From Taudactylus pleione (lineage: Eukaryota > Chordata > Amphibia > Anura > Myobatrachidae), in NCBI GenBank assembly GCA_031769625.1, contig JAUIMM010000016.1:15082501-15146500 (forward strand): DNA of 64,000 nucleotides, given 5' to 3'. The notes under the pieces are model-generated. The model saw nothing but the letters and a program-made list of their open reading frames with translations. It ran no database searches and was not told the origin of the DNA. Below, piece after piece: positions 33,369-45,904 of the stretch. A program made the translations under genes and the position numbers. Position 1 is the stretch's first letter, and each line of letters starts with the position of its first letter.

Positions 33369-33960
33369 GGGCCTGATTCAGAGACACTCGTAAGTGGCCG
33401 CTCGTTCGCTATGAGCGATGTTCGCACAACTGCGCATGCGTATGGGTCGTAATGCGCATGCGCAAACCAGTCATTGCGGTCGGAAATCGTGCGCTCGCAA
33501 AACAGCGAGGGGCTGCTAGTTTGATTGACAGAATGTACCGTTTGTGGGTGGTAACAGGGGAAGGTGCTTGAAAACGGGGGAGTGGAGATCCGAACGCAGG
33601 CGTGCCTAACGGTAAAAAGGGCGTTTAATGGGAGTGCATAATTAGTAAAGGAGCGTCATCGACCACGTCACTTGGTTGTCTTTTAGCCTGAACTGTTCGC
33701 AGTGATTGCGGTAGGAAAAACCTACCACAAGCACTGCGAGCAGTTCAGATGCCTTTCGACGTACCCGATTAATCTAATAAATACCGGAGATGACGTGTGA
33801 TGCAAAGGGGCATCTTTACAAAATAGCGAGCGCATTTTTTGTTCGCTCGCTCAGACATAGAGGCGTCAACAAACCGCAATGAGCGAGCGCTCAATTTAAA
33901 TAGCCGGCCCCTTTTTTGGAACGAACGTCCGCAAATAGCGTCCGGCTCTGAATCAGGCCC
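33369..33960. mobile_element. Type A MITE, intact reference copy (592 bp)
   Basis: Ends 'gggcctgattcagagacact' and 'tccggctctgaatcaggccc', flanked by agt/agt (33366-33368, 33961-33963). Ordered landmarks: 'actgcgcatgcgta', 'gtgggtggtaacaggggaag', 'gaacgcaggcgtgcct', 'gtgcataattag', 'gtcacttggttg', 'aatctaataaata'. This order is shared with the left ~280 bp of the autonomous Harbinger (10663-10960), which has its own versions of these segments. Confidence 0.92.
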
Positions 33961-33991
33961 AGTGTACTTTCCTATATACAGTATATATATA

Positions 33992-34350
33992 CAGGGGCGC
34001 CGAGAGGGGGGGGGAGCGGTTACAAATTACCCGGGATAGCTGGAGGGGCCCGGGTCCGGCACCCCCCCCCCTCCCTTCTACATCACAGCAGCCCAGCACA
34101 TGCTAAGCAGCAGCTGGAGCAGTCTCCTATGCCTATGGGGGGGGAGCAATCACACTGATTGTGCCCCCCATTGGCTGTGCGCCGGGCTGAGGGGCTCACA
34201 GCGCCCCCTTCCAGCGTGCAGTGCCGCTTCGCGGCATTGCTAAAATGTTTTTTTTCTGGTTTTTTTATCCCTAAGGGGGCATGGCCACACCTCCCGCGAT
34301 TAGGAAACGCACCCTGTCACCCAGGCCCCGCACGGCTGTTGGCGGCCCTG
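33992..34350. mobile_element. hAT-like MITE, 359 bp
   Basis: Ends 'caggggcgccgaga' and 'tgttggcggccctg', imperfect terminal repeats. Flanks are tatatata (33984-33991) and tgtatata (34351-34358), an 8-bp duplication with one mismatch in AT-rich target. Confidence 0.7.
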
Positions 34351-35068
34351 TGTATATATAGCCAGGGGAATATTAACGCAGTGGACCCCTAACCCCCACC
34401 TTCTGTGGCCAACGCCATTTTCCCAGTGATATTTGGTAAGATCACACATGTGCAGGAGACAGCAAAGGTTCTGGCGAGTGCCACAGTCTTTGCTTTCAAA
34501 TGACTGGACCCAGGGGCCCATGTGCACTGCACACCCTGCACCCATTGTAGATATGTCTAAGTATATAGCATAAGTTTTACTTATTTTGGAATGGCAAGAA
34601 AGGTTGCTTACAGCTTTCATGTTTGGCACTGTTAAAAAGTTACTTTTGTGTTTTATTGGTCTATTTAGTAAAGGGAAAATAAAATAGGTATTTTACCAAA
34701 GAAATGGGAATCTCCCTATTCATAAAATCCCGCAACCGGTGATAGCTATCGCCATGCATTGTTTTTGCTATAGCTATCTTGCAAAGTCACGGAGAAGCCT
34801 ATTTAAGAAGGATTGCAGCATGTACCACGTAATCATCTTATTATTAGTGCCATTGGATAACCATTTTATGTAAAGAACATTTTTTTTTTCCAATTTGAAA
34901 TATATATATAATTTTCTTTTCTTTTTTTATACACTGTTTTAGTATTATTTGTTGAACGTGAAACTGGAAGCCCAAGTCCTGGCAAAGAGGCTTCCGGGGC
35001 TGGCTGCTAGCCCTTATCAATCTGCTGCTCCAGCATTATTTTATTGTAAATAATAATTTGTAGATTAT
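34351..35068. other. Non-coding stretch
   Basis: No gene; AT-rich, nothing delimited. Confidence 0.5.
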
Positions 35069-35589
35069 GGGCCTCATTCATCACGGATCGCATTTGTAAC
35101 AGCGTGAGCAGATCAGACGATGGTGCGTACCGTAAGCACCACAGTGCACATGCGCAGGCCAGCACCACAGTGCACATGCGCAGGCCTGTATTGTGATTAC
35201 ACTGCAATCACGTAGATACAAAGCCATCAGGACGTCAGTGTTTGTGGGTGGTGATGGGGGAGTGGTTGGAGAAACGCAGGCGTGCCTGTCCGTTTGAACG
35301 TTGTTTTCTGGGCATGCATAAATTAGCCACTGCAATGGCATTCGCAGCATGTGAAGAGAGTTGCAATTTATGACACAGGTCAGGCCTGCTGTAATTCTGC
35401 GTGAGGATCCGATGTTACTCGATGTTACCGATGTATACGCAGGATTGCGAGGTATTATGGATGTGAGAAAGCAGTAGTGGGCGTCTCTGTGCTGGCTGTG
35501 CAGTTGCAAACATTAGCATATTTTCACAGCAGAACTGCATACGTGATGGCAGCTGCGAACACAATAGCGATCCATAATGAATCCGGGCC
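35069..35589. mobile_element. Type C Harbinger-type MITE
   Basis: Ends 'gggcctcattcatcacggat' and 'gatccataatgaatccgggcc', flanked by tat/tat (35066-35068, 35590-35592). A 32-bp direct duplication ('caccacagtgcacatgcgca') lies at about 35137-35185. 'aacgcaggcgtgcctg' and 'gggcatgcataaattag' show kinship with type A. Confidence 0.88.
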
Positions 35590-35682
35590 TATGTACAGTA
35601 CGGCTTCTTTTGCCTGCTTCGGAGACACATGTAATGAAGATATTTGCGCAAATTGCCAATGGTTTTCAATTGCACATGCATG

Positions 35683-36443
35683 CCACGGAAGTGGCGTAAC
35701 TAGCGGCGGTGCAGCCGGTGACTTGCACCGGGGCCCGCTGTGGTGCAGGAGTCCATAGCCGCTGCACCCGCCGCCAGTGTCCCCCGGGCCCCACAGTATT
35801 TAAGTGTAGTGCAGTCCGCAGTGAGAGTGGTCTGCACTACACAATAACAAATACACCGCCGCCAGCAGCAGCTGTGTGTTTGTTATAGCAGCCAATGGGA
35901 GTCAGACAGACTCTCATTGGCTGCTGAGTCCAGGGAGCCAGCTGGAGCTAACTCATAAGCTCCGCCTTCCGGCTCCCCCCACAACGGGTGATGGGAGAGG
36001 CGTCATGACGTCTTTCCCATAGTGCAGTGCGGGCTGGGAGGAGCTGACAGCGGCGGTCGTGGCAGGAGCGGGGATCAGGTAAGTTGTGGGTTTGTTTGTG
36101 TTTGTGTATGTAAGGGGTACAGGCACTGACACTGGCACTGCATAGGGGGGCGCTACTGCAGGCACTGTATAGAGGGGGTGGCTGCTACTGGGCCACGCTA
36201 TAGGGGGGGCTACTACTGGGGGTAATGCATAGGGGGGACTACTACTGTAGGCAATGCATAGTGGGGACTACCACTGGGGGCACTGCATTGAGGGGACCAC
36301 TTCTGGATGCACTGTATAAGGGGCACTGCATAGGGAGACCACTACTGGGGGCACTGTATACGGGGCACTACTTGGGGCACTGAATAGGGGGGCCCAAAGC
36401 ATATTCTTGCACCTGGGCCCACCACTCTAGTTCTGCCACAGTG
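35683..36443. mobile_element. Probable hAT-like element with internal G-rich repeat
   Basis: The terminal words 'gtggcgtaactag' (35691) and 'ctagttctgccac' (near 36429) form inverted repeats like those of 4978-5262. The interior ends in an array of 'ggggactactactg' and 'gcactgcatagggg' words (36130-36400), similar to the one interrupted by the Harbinger element. The exact duplication is unclear. Confidence 0.6.
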
Positions 36444-36482
36444 TATACGCACAGAGGTGCAGTTGCGATTGAGTCGCATAAT

Positions 36483-36980
36483 GGGCCTGATTCATTATGG
36501 ATTGCAACTGCACTCGCAACTGCGATTACACATGCAAACCCCCTGCAAAAATATGCTAATGCCTGCGATCGCTATGCCGTCACAGCCATAACATAGGGAC
36601 GTCCACTTCCCCTTACTCACATCCATAATACCTTGCAAGTCTGCGAAAACATTGGTAACATCGAGTACCATCGGAGCCTCACGCACAATTGCATAAGGTC
36701 AGACCTTACTCAGAAATTCCTAACCTTCCAGTACGCAGTGAGAGCTGAAGCTGCCTATGCCATCGCAGTGGATAATTTATACACGCCCCTGTAACAGCAT
36801 TCAAATGCTCTGACACACCTGCATTCCCCCGACCAACCCCCTGTCAACACTCCCAAACGCTCACTTTCTGTCATTCACTCCACGATAGGTCTGCGTGGTC
36901 TCTGCGATGCAAACGCATGCGTAGAACGCAACAATCGGCCATCTGCATACGTAATTGCAATTGCGATCCTTGCTGAACCC
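36483..36980. mobile_element. Type C Harbinger-type MITE, right end decayed
   Basis: Starts 'gggcctgattcattatggat'; contains 'catcgcagtggataatttat' and 'cgcatgcgtagaacgcaaca'. The right end reads 'gcgatccttgctgaaccc', a degenerate version of the expected terminus. Confidence 0.8.
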
Positions 36981-37139
36981 GAAGTGTCTTGGACATGTGC
37001 TGGGCGTTCCTGGGTGGTGATGGGAGGTGGGTATTCAGATGCATGAAGATGGTCCCTCTCATGTGAGTGTCACGGGCATGTTGATGAACTGGTTGAGTAC
37101 TCAAGAGCTTAACCGAGGCCATACTCTGCAGCAGATTCT
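36981..37139. other. Short non-coding gap
   Basis: Nothing recognised between the two MITEs. Confidence 0.4.
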
Positions 37140-37761
37140 CATTCTCATTCAGAGCCGGTCGAAGCGGCTGCACGGTCGTACTCCACCGATGTTCGCTATA
37201 CTGCGCATGCGTAAAGTTCGCAATGCGCGTGCGCAAACTAGCCGCTACGATCAGAAATTTCTCTCTCCTTGAACACAGCCAGGTCGGTAGTTTGAGTGAC
37301 AGATTGAGGCGTTTGTGGGTGGTAACAGGGGAAAGTGCTTGAAAACGGGGGAGTGGAGATCCGAATGCAGGCACGCCTAATTATGTGAACGGCGTTTTAT
37401 GGGAGTGCATACGGGTTATGGGAGTGCATAATTAACAAAGTAGCTTCATGGCACATGTGACATGGGAGGTTTTTACACTGATATGATCGTAGAGCTTAAG
37501 AGAGGGTATGGTCAACCTTAAGCTCTACGACCAGTTCCCGATGGTTCCCGATGGTCTCGATTAATCCTTATATGCCTGGAGATGACGTGCAATGCGTACG
37601 AGAAGGGGGCATATTTTTTTTAATTCCGGCCGCTTCCTCCCCTTGGTCGGCCAGCTACCGATCCGAACTTAGGGACGCAACTTGCAAGGGAATCATTTGC
37701 ATATCCGGCCCCTTTTCCCATACCACCGTGCGGCCGCTTCGACCGACTCTGAATGAGGTCC
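37140..37761. mobile_element. Type A Harbinger-type MITE
   Basis: Ends 'cattctcattcagagccg' and 'cgactctgaatgaggtcc', flanked by tct/tct (37137-37139, 37762-37764). Subterminal 'ggtcgaagcggctgcacg' on the left is mirrored by 'gtgcggccgcttcgacc' on the right, so the inverted repeats extend to about 35 bp. Confidence 0.85.
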
Positions 37762-37876
37762 TCTGTGCCTAGCATAGGGCTGGTGCAGGTTTCGATGGTG
37801 TGACCGATGGTTGCATTTAAACTTGCACCAGGCGATATTTCAGCATCTAAAGATGCTAAAAAGTGGGCATCTTAAA

Positions 37877-38272
37877 CTGGGTACACATCTAACTGACCCA
37901 CCAGCCAACCAACCGTCCACCGACTGAACAACTGATTTGTTAAGCTAATGTACAAACACTTACCAATTGGCTGCTCAGTATGTTTGGCCTGACATCACAA
38001 CTCGGCGGGCATTTAAATTTGACCACCCAATTGTGATGACAGTGTCGGCGGTTCCTGCTGCTAGTGTACGTGTGGTAGGCGAGTTGGCCATACACACGCA
38101 GATGTACCTATATATTTGCAAGATATATCAGCATCGGCTATGCTGCAGGGCTGACCTGATATGTCTGTGAACAACGTTGTTCACAGACATATCTGCACAC
38201 ACGAACAGATGCACTATGCGATATATAGTTCGTCAGCTGTACAAACAACATATCGCATATTGTGTACCCAGC
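37877..38272. mobile_element. TIR element with 'ctgggtacacat' ends, unclassified
   Basis: Left 'actgggtacacatct' and right 'tattgtgtacccagc' are inverted. The interior has further inverted words, e.g. 'gtctgtgaacaacgttgttc' with 'acagac' (38162-38189). A similar left end stands alone at 49628. No clear target duplication, so the class is uncertain. Confidence 0.55.
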
Positions 38273-38471
38273 ATTAGTCCTTGCACATGCAGATGCAAGG
38301 ATGTACACCAGGGAAGGGCTTTTGTAGCAGTATTAGCATAAAGTTGCACATGCTACACTGTCAATAGAGTAGACGCAGACATAGATGCATCAGTGTCCAA
38401 CTCATGATCAGAACCCTTTAGTTCCAAATACTGTCAAGACTTGTTCCTATTCAGTATTTGTACAGTATTTT

Positions 38472-39590
38472 CACAGTGCCCCGTCTCATGTACAGTATGC
38501 TGGATGTTACTGTCTGCACAGTGCCCCGTCTCATGTACAGTATGCTGGATGTTACTGTCTGCACAGTGCTACGTCTCATGTACAGTATGCTGGATGTTAC
38601 TGTCTGCACAGTGCTACGTCTCATGTACAGTATGCTGGATGTTACTGTCTGCACAGTGCCACGTCTCATGTACAGTATGCTGGATGTTACTGTCTGCACA
38701 ATGCCACGTCTCATGTACAGTATGCTGGATGTTACTGTCTGCACAGTGCCACGTCTCATGTACAGTATGCTGGATGTTACTGTCTGCACAGTGCCACGTC
38801 TCATGTACAGTATGCTGGATGTTACTGTCTGCACAGTGCTACGTCTCATTACAGTATGCTGGATGTTACTGTCTGCACAATGCCACATCTCATGTACAGT
38901 ATGCTGGATGTTACTGTCTGCACAGTGCTACGTCTCATGTACAGTATGCTGGATGTTACTGTCTGCACAATGCCACGTCTCATGTACAGTATGCTGGATG
39001 TTACTGTCTGCACAGTGCTACGTCTCATGTACAGTATGCTGGATGTTACTGTCTGCACAGTGCCCCGTCTCATGTACAGTATGCTGGATGTTACTGTCTG
39101 CACAGTGCCACGTCTCATGTACAGTATGCTGGATGTTACTGTCTGCACAGTGCCACGTCTCATGTACAGTATGCTGGATGTTACTGTCTGCACAGTGCTA
39201 TGTCTCATGTACAGTATGCTGTATGATACGGTCTGCACAGTGCCATGTCTCATGTACAGTATGCTGTACATTACTGTCTACACAGTGCCACGTCTCATGT
39301 ACAGTATGCTGTATGATACGGTCTGCACAGTGCCACGTCTCATGTACATTATGCTGTACATTGGTGTCTACACAGTGCCACGTCTCATGTACAGTATGCA
39401 GTACGATACGGTCTGCACAGTGCCACGACTCATGTACAGTATGCTGTACATTACTGTCTACACAGTGCTACGTCTCATGTACAGTATGCTGGATGTTACT
39501 GTCTGCACTGTGCCACGTCTCATGTACAGTATGCTGTACATTACTGTCTACGCAGTGCCACATCTCATGTACAGTATGCGGTATGTTATT
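38472..39590. repeat. 45-bp minisatellite turning into a 90-bp dimer array
   Basis: Unit 'cacagtgccacgtctcatgt' + 'acagtatgctggatgttact' + 'gtctg', about 25 copies. Because 45 is a multiple of three, all frames stay open for long distances on both strands; the apparent 484-, 385- and 261-codon frames are artefacts. From about 39205 the units alternate between 'gtatgatacggtctg' and 'gtacattactgtcta' forms, a 90-bp higher-order unit. One unit at ~38848 lacks a base pair, shifting the frame. Confidence 0.96.
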
Positions 39591-39777
39591 CAAAGGACTT
39601 GTTCAGTTTTTATAGGCTGGCTATGCTCAGTTACTCAGTATCACTCTTCTGTATACAATTTTGCATATATTCAAAATATATTGATTGCCACTCCTCAAAG
39701 TCTCTATATCAGACTGAGCACAGAATCCCAACTGTGCATTATAGTATTTGTGTTTTTGGTTTTGCATCATAAAACAT

Positions 39778-40300
39778 GTTTGAAAAAGAAAGTACACCCT
39801 CTTTCATATATGTGCTTTTACATATTGGTCTCTATCTAATAATAATCTGGTCCACACCAAATCCTAAAATTCTATAAATCTGATCTTGTATGACTAATAA
39901 TTCAAAACAGATTTTACTTTGTCATTATTTATTCAATAAAAATAAGCCAACATAGAGAGGCCACGTGTGAGGTAAGTGCACCCTTAGTACTTCCATTTCA
40001 GTGATGAGTGTAATTTGAGCCAGGTGCTGCTAATCAAGTGCACTTCATTACTTCATCATCAGGAAATGCTGCCACCTCTATATAAAAGCAGAACAGTTGA
40101 CATTTCCGTCTGGAGCATTAAGGTTTGTATTAGCACCATCGCAAAGAGAAAAGACATCTGCAATAATCTCTGAGAAACAATTATTGCAGCTCATCAGTCT
40201 GGAGAGGGTTATAAAGTAATTTACAAATAATTTTAAGCTCATAAATTTAGTTCAAGAAAGATTACAAATGGAGTACATTTAAGCCCGTTGCCAATTTTTC
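39778..40300 (+). mobile_element. 5' fragment of another Tc1-like element
   Basis: 'gaaaaagaaagtacaccctc' resembles a Tc1 terminal repeat. It is followed by ~350 bp of non-coding sequence and a decayed start of a transposase reading frame, with a 'HQSGEGYKVIYK'-like HTH stretch around 40193-40230 interrupted by stops. Catalytic region and right end are absent. Confidence 0.6.
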
Positions 40301-40331
40301 CAGTATTGGGCACCCAGGTAAACTCACTCAT

Positions 40332-40506
40332 GGGTGCATATTTACTAAAGTACAGTTTTTTTTAATTGGAGATGTAGCCCCTAGCAACCAATAAGATTCT
40401 ACTTAACATTTATCTAGCACCTTCTAGAAGATAATAGCTAGAATCTGATTGGTTGCTATAGGCAACATCTCTACTTCTAAAAACCTGCACTTTAGTAAAT
40501 ATACCC
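40332..40506. mobile_element. Palindromic MITE ('tttactaaagt' ends)
   Basis: An almost complete inverted repeat: left arm 'gcatatttactaaagta', right arm 'tgcactttagtaaatatacc'. Internal arms 'agcaaccaataagattcta' and 'tagaatctgattggttgcta'. Related copies at 56548-56722 and 63239-63434. A lone right arm lies at 40743-40820. Confidence 0.88.
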
Positions 40507-40742
40507 TGTGGTGTACTATCATGGGAAGATAGGAGATAATAAAGGGCTTAGGTTTGCACAGTTGCATGTGAATTTAACACAAGATTACAGAAACACTGTC
40601 CTTTTGAAGGATGAACAAAAGTGGAGCGGTTTGGTTTTAATGGACAATTACATGTTTGGGAAAATAGCATCTCATGTATAAATCCTTTGAGAGAGAATTG
40701 GACCAGTTGCTCATATCAACTTCTGTCATTTTATAGACAGCG

Positions 40743-40820
40743 CTAGTTAAATGATAGGTAGAAGCTTATTGGTTGCTATGGGCAACTGCTCCACTTTATC
40801 TCTTTCTAAGGTTTGCTACA
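40743..40820. mobile_element. Half of a palindromic MITE
   Basis: 'agcttattggttgctatggg' and 'caactgctccactttatctc' correspond to one arm of the family; the other arm is missing. Confidence 0.6.
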
Positions 40821-41291
40821 TCTTCCCTTTGGAGTTGCTTTACAACCACAGGAACTGGAGACCCACTGAGTGCACTTTCCTTTACACCTGTGCTTATCAT
40901 CTCCCACTCTTCCGAGACAGTTTTCATTATCTTTGGACAACATGACCTTCACCTCTGTCTCACAAGTCCGCTGCCTAGGAGTTATCCTAAATTCCTGCTT
41001 ACTTTTAAAACTCCATGTGGTACCCCTAAATTAAGGTCACCCCTATTTTTTATCCAGCCCCCTGTAGTGTAAATGCTGCTTCCTATAGAAAGGAATATGC
41101 TATCAGAAATTGTGAGGCCCATGACTGACAAAATAGGCAAAGGGCCCCCTTCCCACAAAAAATAAAAAAAATAAATTATCAAGCCTTCCACCAGTCAAGG
41201 TAGACTCTTTAGGCAAATAACATCTATATTTGTGGCATAAGTCAGCAATCCTATCACCTTAGTAAAAGGACAAGCATCACTACTAATATCC

Positions 41292-41579
41292 ACAGCCTAC
41301 CCTCCCGAATCGGCCGGAGAGCTTCCCAAAAATTGGGTGCCACTCCTGGCCCCCCGGAAAGGCAGGCAAGTCTTACCTTTGAAACCCCCACAGTTGGGGG
41401 CGGCGACGCTATTCACGCTGAATCGTGTCATTTTGGCCCTGCCCCCTGCTCCACAATGCCTGTAATATAAATGGCAGTCATCTGTCAGGACAAGCTCCTG
41501 TGTGCCGACCACGCCCCCCTGACCTGCCGATCTGGCTGCTCCCTCCTGGAAGGAGCAGCCAGAACGTTGGCAACCATGC
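41292..41579. mobile_element. Probable member of the CATACTTACC family
   Basis: 'cctaccctcccgaatcggcc' at the left resembles 57459 and 'cagaacgttggcaaccatg' at the right resembles the family end. Inner 'cgctgaatcgtgtcat' is shared with about 27560. The target duplication is not clear. Confidence 0.5.
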
Positions 41580-43439
41580 ACATGCAGCAGGGCAGACCTA
41601 CACAGGGAGACTGTCTCCTGCTGTGCCTGCCCTGCTAACGCTGGTGAGTGGGAGTTCCGGAGCCAGTGCGGTCTCCAGGAGTGGAGCTCACTTGGAACTC
41701 ACAGTGGCGGATATTTGCTGGGGGGGCTGCAGTCCTGCAGTCTCTAGGTAGAAACTGCCACTGGTAGTGAATGATACATCACCAGACATCAGTCACTGTC
41801 ATACACAATCAGAATGAAAGCTATCTGCTATCTCTCTGTTTGTTCCTCTTTCTGCAGTATGCACAGCTGTCTATAATTCTGCCCCTATCTAGTACATAGC
41901 TCTCTCTCCTACTCTCTTCTTCCTATTTTTCCCCTTTTGGCACCTGTCCCTATGATATGCATGTACCCAGTGCGCCTATCTATGTAAGTATTACAGCCAG
42001 CTCTATCCAACTCTATTCTCCCTTCCCCTCCACATCTACCTCTCATCTCCACTCTCCATCTCCAGCCTAGCTAGGCAGTCAACTCCCCACTCCTCGCATC
42101 TGTATGAGAAACTGCTGCAAGCCTGTAAAACATGACTTACCTCCTACTTCTTCTGTTCTGGCTGACGCTGCTCCTCATGCCCTACGGCTCTTCTCTCCAA
42201 GCGATGCAGCACGACGTCACGCACGTCGGCTAAAAAAAAACTTGATTAAACAGCCCAATGAGCGGGCGGTAGGAGCAGGCCCCATTGTCCAGTCACTGAC
42301 TATTATCGCACGGGCCACTGGGGTAGTTGTGTGCGGCGCACTGGTGGGAGAGGGCCCACCTTTTATTTTTTATTCAAAGGGGGTAGGAGTGGGCAGTAGG
42401 AGCAGGCGGGCCCCTGTTTCTGTTGAGTGTCTGAGCCCGTGACTCCAGTCCCGGCAGACCCCCCCTGATGGCGGCCCTGAGCCCTATGGTAGCTTTTAAG
42501 GTGACCTTTCAGTGACCCTTCCCTTCTGGCCTGTACTGAGCATGTGCAAGAGAGTCTGGCAGATCTCTGGCAGGTCAGTAACAACTTTTGCCTGGGAAAA
42601 ATGCCCTGCACTAATTGGAAGCTTGAGTTGAGGGGTAGAGGAGCCCTTGGGTGGTCTGTGGCTATACAGGGTCTTCAAGCAGCAGAAGCGGAACTACTCG
42701 GCAGGAGTAGGGTAAAAGTATGACAGCCAGAGAGAGAGGGGAGACACAGATGTGCAGCAGCATCAGCTATGTTGCCCAGGGAAGAGTCTGTGTGGGCTGG
42801 CAGGGGACTTGGAGGAGAGCACTAGCTGAGCTCCAGCAGCTGCAGAACAGGACTCCAGGGATCAGTGGTGGGAGCAGTCTGCGGGGATGATTTTCGCTGG
42901 ATTCTGCAAGGGCCTGAGTCTGGATACCGACCAGAGGATCGACTGCGGAGCATATTGCCGTTTTGTTACAGCGCAGACACCGGCTCCGACGTGGGACTCC
43001 AGAGATGTAAGTATAATATGGATGCAGGGTGTACCCCCCACAGTGGATTTTCCCTTACCTTTAGCGGGGAAAATCCTAGTTGGCCGACTCGTCTGTGGGA
43101 CCGTTCTCAACCTTGGCCCTGCCCCCCGAATCGCATCACCTGCCTGTCACACCTAGAGAGCTGTCAGCTGCCCATAGCCTGTGGCCCGCCAGCCTCTATC
43201 ATGAGAAGAGGCTTTCTGATCCTTGGCCCCGCACCCCGAATCACAGTCAGACGCTGCGCTGGCCCGAGCGTCAGCGCCTTGTAAGAGTGCTCACTGCTGA
43301 GATGCGCGGGTCCACGGCCGGCGGCAGCAGCTGGTGGGGTAAATTACAGGGTTGCCCAAGCAGCCAGCCCAATTGTCTCCTCTCCACTCTGTCCCCTGCC
43401 GAGGCTGTGAAGTGTGAAGTTAAACTTTAACTTTACAGC
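41580..43439. other. Non-coding stretch
   Basis: No gene recognised. Pyrimidine-rich 41820-42100 and GC-rich 42850-43330 give several overlapping open frames on both strands with no protein-like features. 42290-42480 looks like debris of a G-rich hAT-type element. Confidence 0.4.
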
Positions 43440-44060
43440 CTGGGGAGGGGGCATAGTGGAGAGGAGACAATCAGGGCTGGCTGCACAGGAAAATTTGGCA
43501 GGCCTTGGGAAGCAGCAGTGCAATGAAAACAAATGGGGCTGGCTGCCTGGGAGAATCAGGCAGACCTGGGGAAGCAACAATGCAATGGAAACAAATGGGG
43601 CTGGGCTAGCTGGCTGCCTGGGAGACTTTCATCGGCACCTGCTGCATGCAGGAGTCAGGTGACATTTTTTTTTTAAAGTGGCTATTAGGGAAATGGAATC
43701 ATGAAGAGATTTGTCTCAGGGGGGGAAGTAATGATGATCTGAGGGGGTGGTCTTCATTCTGTAATAAGGGGAGATGATCTGTCTGTGGGGGAGGGAGCTA
43801 TATTTTGCTAAGGGGAGATAATGATCTATCTGAGTGTGAGGGGGATCTGCTGTACTAGGGGTGATGATGATCTGTCTGTGGGGAGGGGTAATTCTGTGCT
43901 AAGGGGTGATGATGATCTGTATGGGGGGGGGTTATGCTGTGCTAGGGGGAGATGATGATCTGTCTGTGGGGAGGGGGCTATTCTGTGTTACGGTAATATG
44001 ACCTGTGTGTGTGGGAGGGGGGCTATTATGTGCTAGGGCAGGAGGATGGCGATGGGGAGA
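43440..44060. repeat. Two degenerate tandem repeats
   Basis: 43450-43620 holds a ~65-bp unit with 'aaacaaatggggctgg' and 'tgcctgggaga'. 43690-44050 holds a ~55-60-bp unit with 'gatgatgatctgtctgtggg' and 'gctattctgtgctaagggg'. Both are imperfect. Confidence 0.75.
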
Positions 44061-45091
44061 CGCAGGATGATGGCATTGGGGAAACCAAGGTGATGGTACT
44101 AGAGACACACAGACAGGATGGTAGGACCACTGGTACTATTAGAAGAAAAGACTGGGGGACAGTAATCTTCAGTAAGACAACAATTGTAATGAAGCCATAT
44201 TACTGATGCAAATGGAACCAAATTAGCAAATATATTTTATAAATGTAAAATTGTTTGATATGGGAAACTCACATTTGTCCTGCCCCAAAACATCTGTTAT
44301 TATGTAATTGAACCTAAATTGAATGATAATGTCATTGGCTTTATTACCACACAAACAGGCAGCTTCCAGACCATGTGATCTCCTGCATGAATAGTAAATA
44401 CTGACTTGAGACGCTGCCTGTCCAGTGAGGATCAATTTCTTCAGAGGTACCTTCGTTGCAGAGAAATCATATAGGTAAGAAAATACTCATTGTCATTCAC
44501 GTTTGCTGTGCTTATTCACTAGAGAGAAGGATTGTGGGCATGGCTATCAGCTCTTGGAGTGGTGGGCATGCCCCCAGCATGATGAAAATGGGGGGAGTGG
44601 CTTGCGGGCATACCATTTCACATTAGGCCACACCCCTGTCACAAGGCCTCACCCACTTTTCGGCAGTGTGTCTACAGCGCGCGTACTTGGGGCCACTTTC
44701 TAAGTTTTTTTCCAGGGCCGCTTTAAATTCCCAATCCGCCCCTGCTCTGCACCCATTATAAATATGCCCCTGTATTGGTCTTAGTTTTTCCCCCTATATA
44801 GCCTGTGGCTGCAGGTTGGTCCTAATAGGATACCTGGTAGCAAGGTTTGTCTTATTTGTAGTAAAATGTTAATCTATGCTTTAGTTACAATGGATATTTA
44901 TGTTCATATTCATTGCTGAAATGTTGATTTTATGTAAGAATATTGTAAAGTATGCTCTGATTACTGGTCTCGTTCCAGTCTAACTGGCACACTGATAACT
45001 GATGTTACTCTAATAGGTTCCCTAATACATGCAACTGTTAGGGTCATTTTTTTGAAGACTGTGGTTCTTAATTTTTTTGGTTTGGGACTAA
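44061..45091. other. Non-coding stretch with a transposon end
   Basis: No gene. 'cagggccgctttaaattccc' at about 44713 looks like the end of a hAT-type element; its partner end is not found. Confidence 0.4.
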
Positions 45092-45420
45092 GGACCTGAT
45101 TCAGTACAAATAGCAACTGCGATTGCAATAACGATTACATACGCAATCTCTCTGCGTAGATATGATAATCCTATGTCATCGCAGCACAACATAAGGACAC
45201 CCACCTTTCACATCCATAATACTTAGCAAGACTGCAAAACCATCGGTAACATCGAGTCATATCGCAGCCTCACGCACACTTGCACAAGCTCTGACCTTAC
45301 TCAGGAATTGCTAACCTTGTCGCATGCAGTGAGTACACAAGCTGCGAATGGCATCGCAGTGGCTAATTTATGCACACCCCAGCAACGGCGTTCAAACACA
45401 ATGGCACGCCTGCAATGTCA
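45092..45420. mobile_element. Type C MITE, right part missing
   Basis: Starts 'ggacctgattcagtacaaat'; matches 23135-23656 through 'acatcgagtcatatcgcagc' and 'ggcatcgcagtggctaattt', then stops at ~45420. Confidence 0.8.
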
Positions 45421-45479
45421 TGCTAAAGGGGGCGGGGCCAGCACATGGCGCTCAGAGCTCTGGTCATTACACCCCACAG

Positions 45480-45890
45480 TCATGCCCTTTCCCAGTGCTT
45501 TCACCTTCGTAAAATCTCCAGTATTAAATATTGGGACCTATCTGTCCCAATACGTTACCTGTCTTAACCTGTATTCAGCAAAGAACCTCATACACTCAAA
45601 GGTTTTTTGACTGGATTACTGCAATGTCCTATCTGGCCTCCCCTCCTCCTGGCTCTTTCCACTTCAGTTCATTTGTAATACCTGAGCTCTGCCAATTGTT
45701 CTCTAAAACTACACTGCCTCTCCACCAGGCCATATAATGGCTCTCTGTCCCCTACAGTCAATCTCCTCACACACACTTATAAAATCCTTCCTACATCTCT
45801 AAGCTCTGCCCACCATCCTCTCTTCCCAACAAATACCTCAATGACTTCTCCCATGTTGTTCCCCAACACTAGAACTCACTCAGGGCGAGA
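45480..45890 (+). mobile_element. L2/CR1-type LINE fragment
   Basis: 'gactggattactgcaatgtc' followed by 'ctatctggcctcccc' corresponds to the DYCN..LSGLP region near the C-terminus of L2-type reverse transcriptases. Several frame breaks; pyrimidine-rich 3' part. Probably the same kind of LINE as 49470-49620 and 56985-58320. Confidence 0.6.
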
Positions 45891-45904
45891 TGCATTCAAT
45901 GCAG

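Noticed and set aside
38385..39839. 484-codon open frame, plus long overlapping frames on both strands
   Set aside because: Produced by a 45-bp tandem repeat whose length is a multiple of three; the protein is a 15-residue repeat in every frame.
41425..43430. Several 80-140-codon frames suggesting a host gene
   Set aside because: Overlap each other on both strands in GC- or CT-rich sequence, with no conserved motif or consistent splice pattern.
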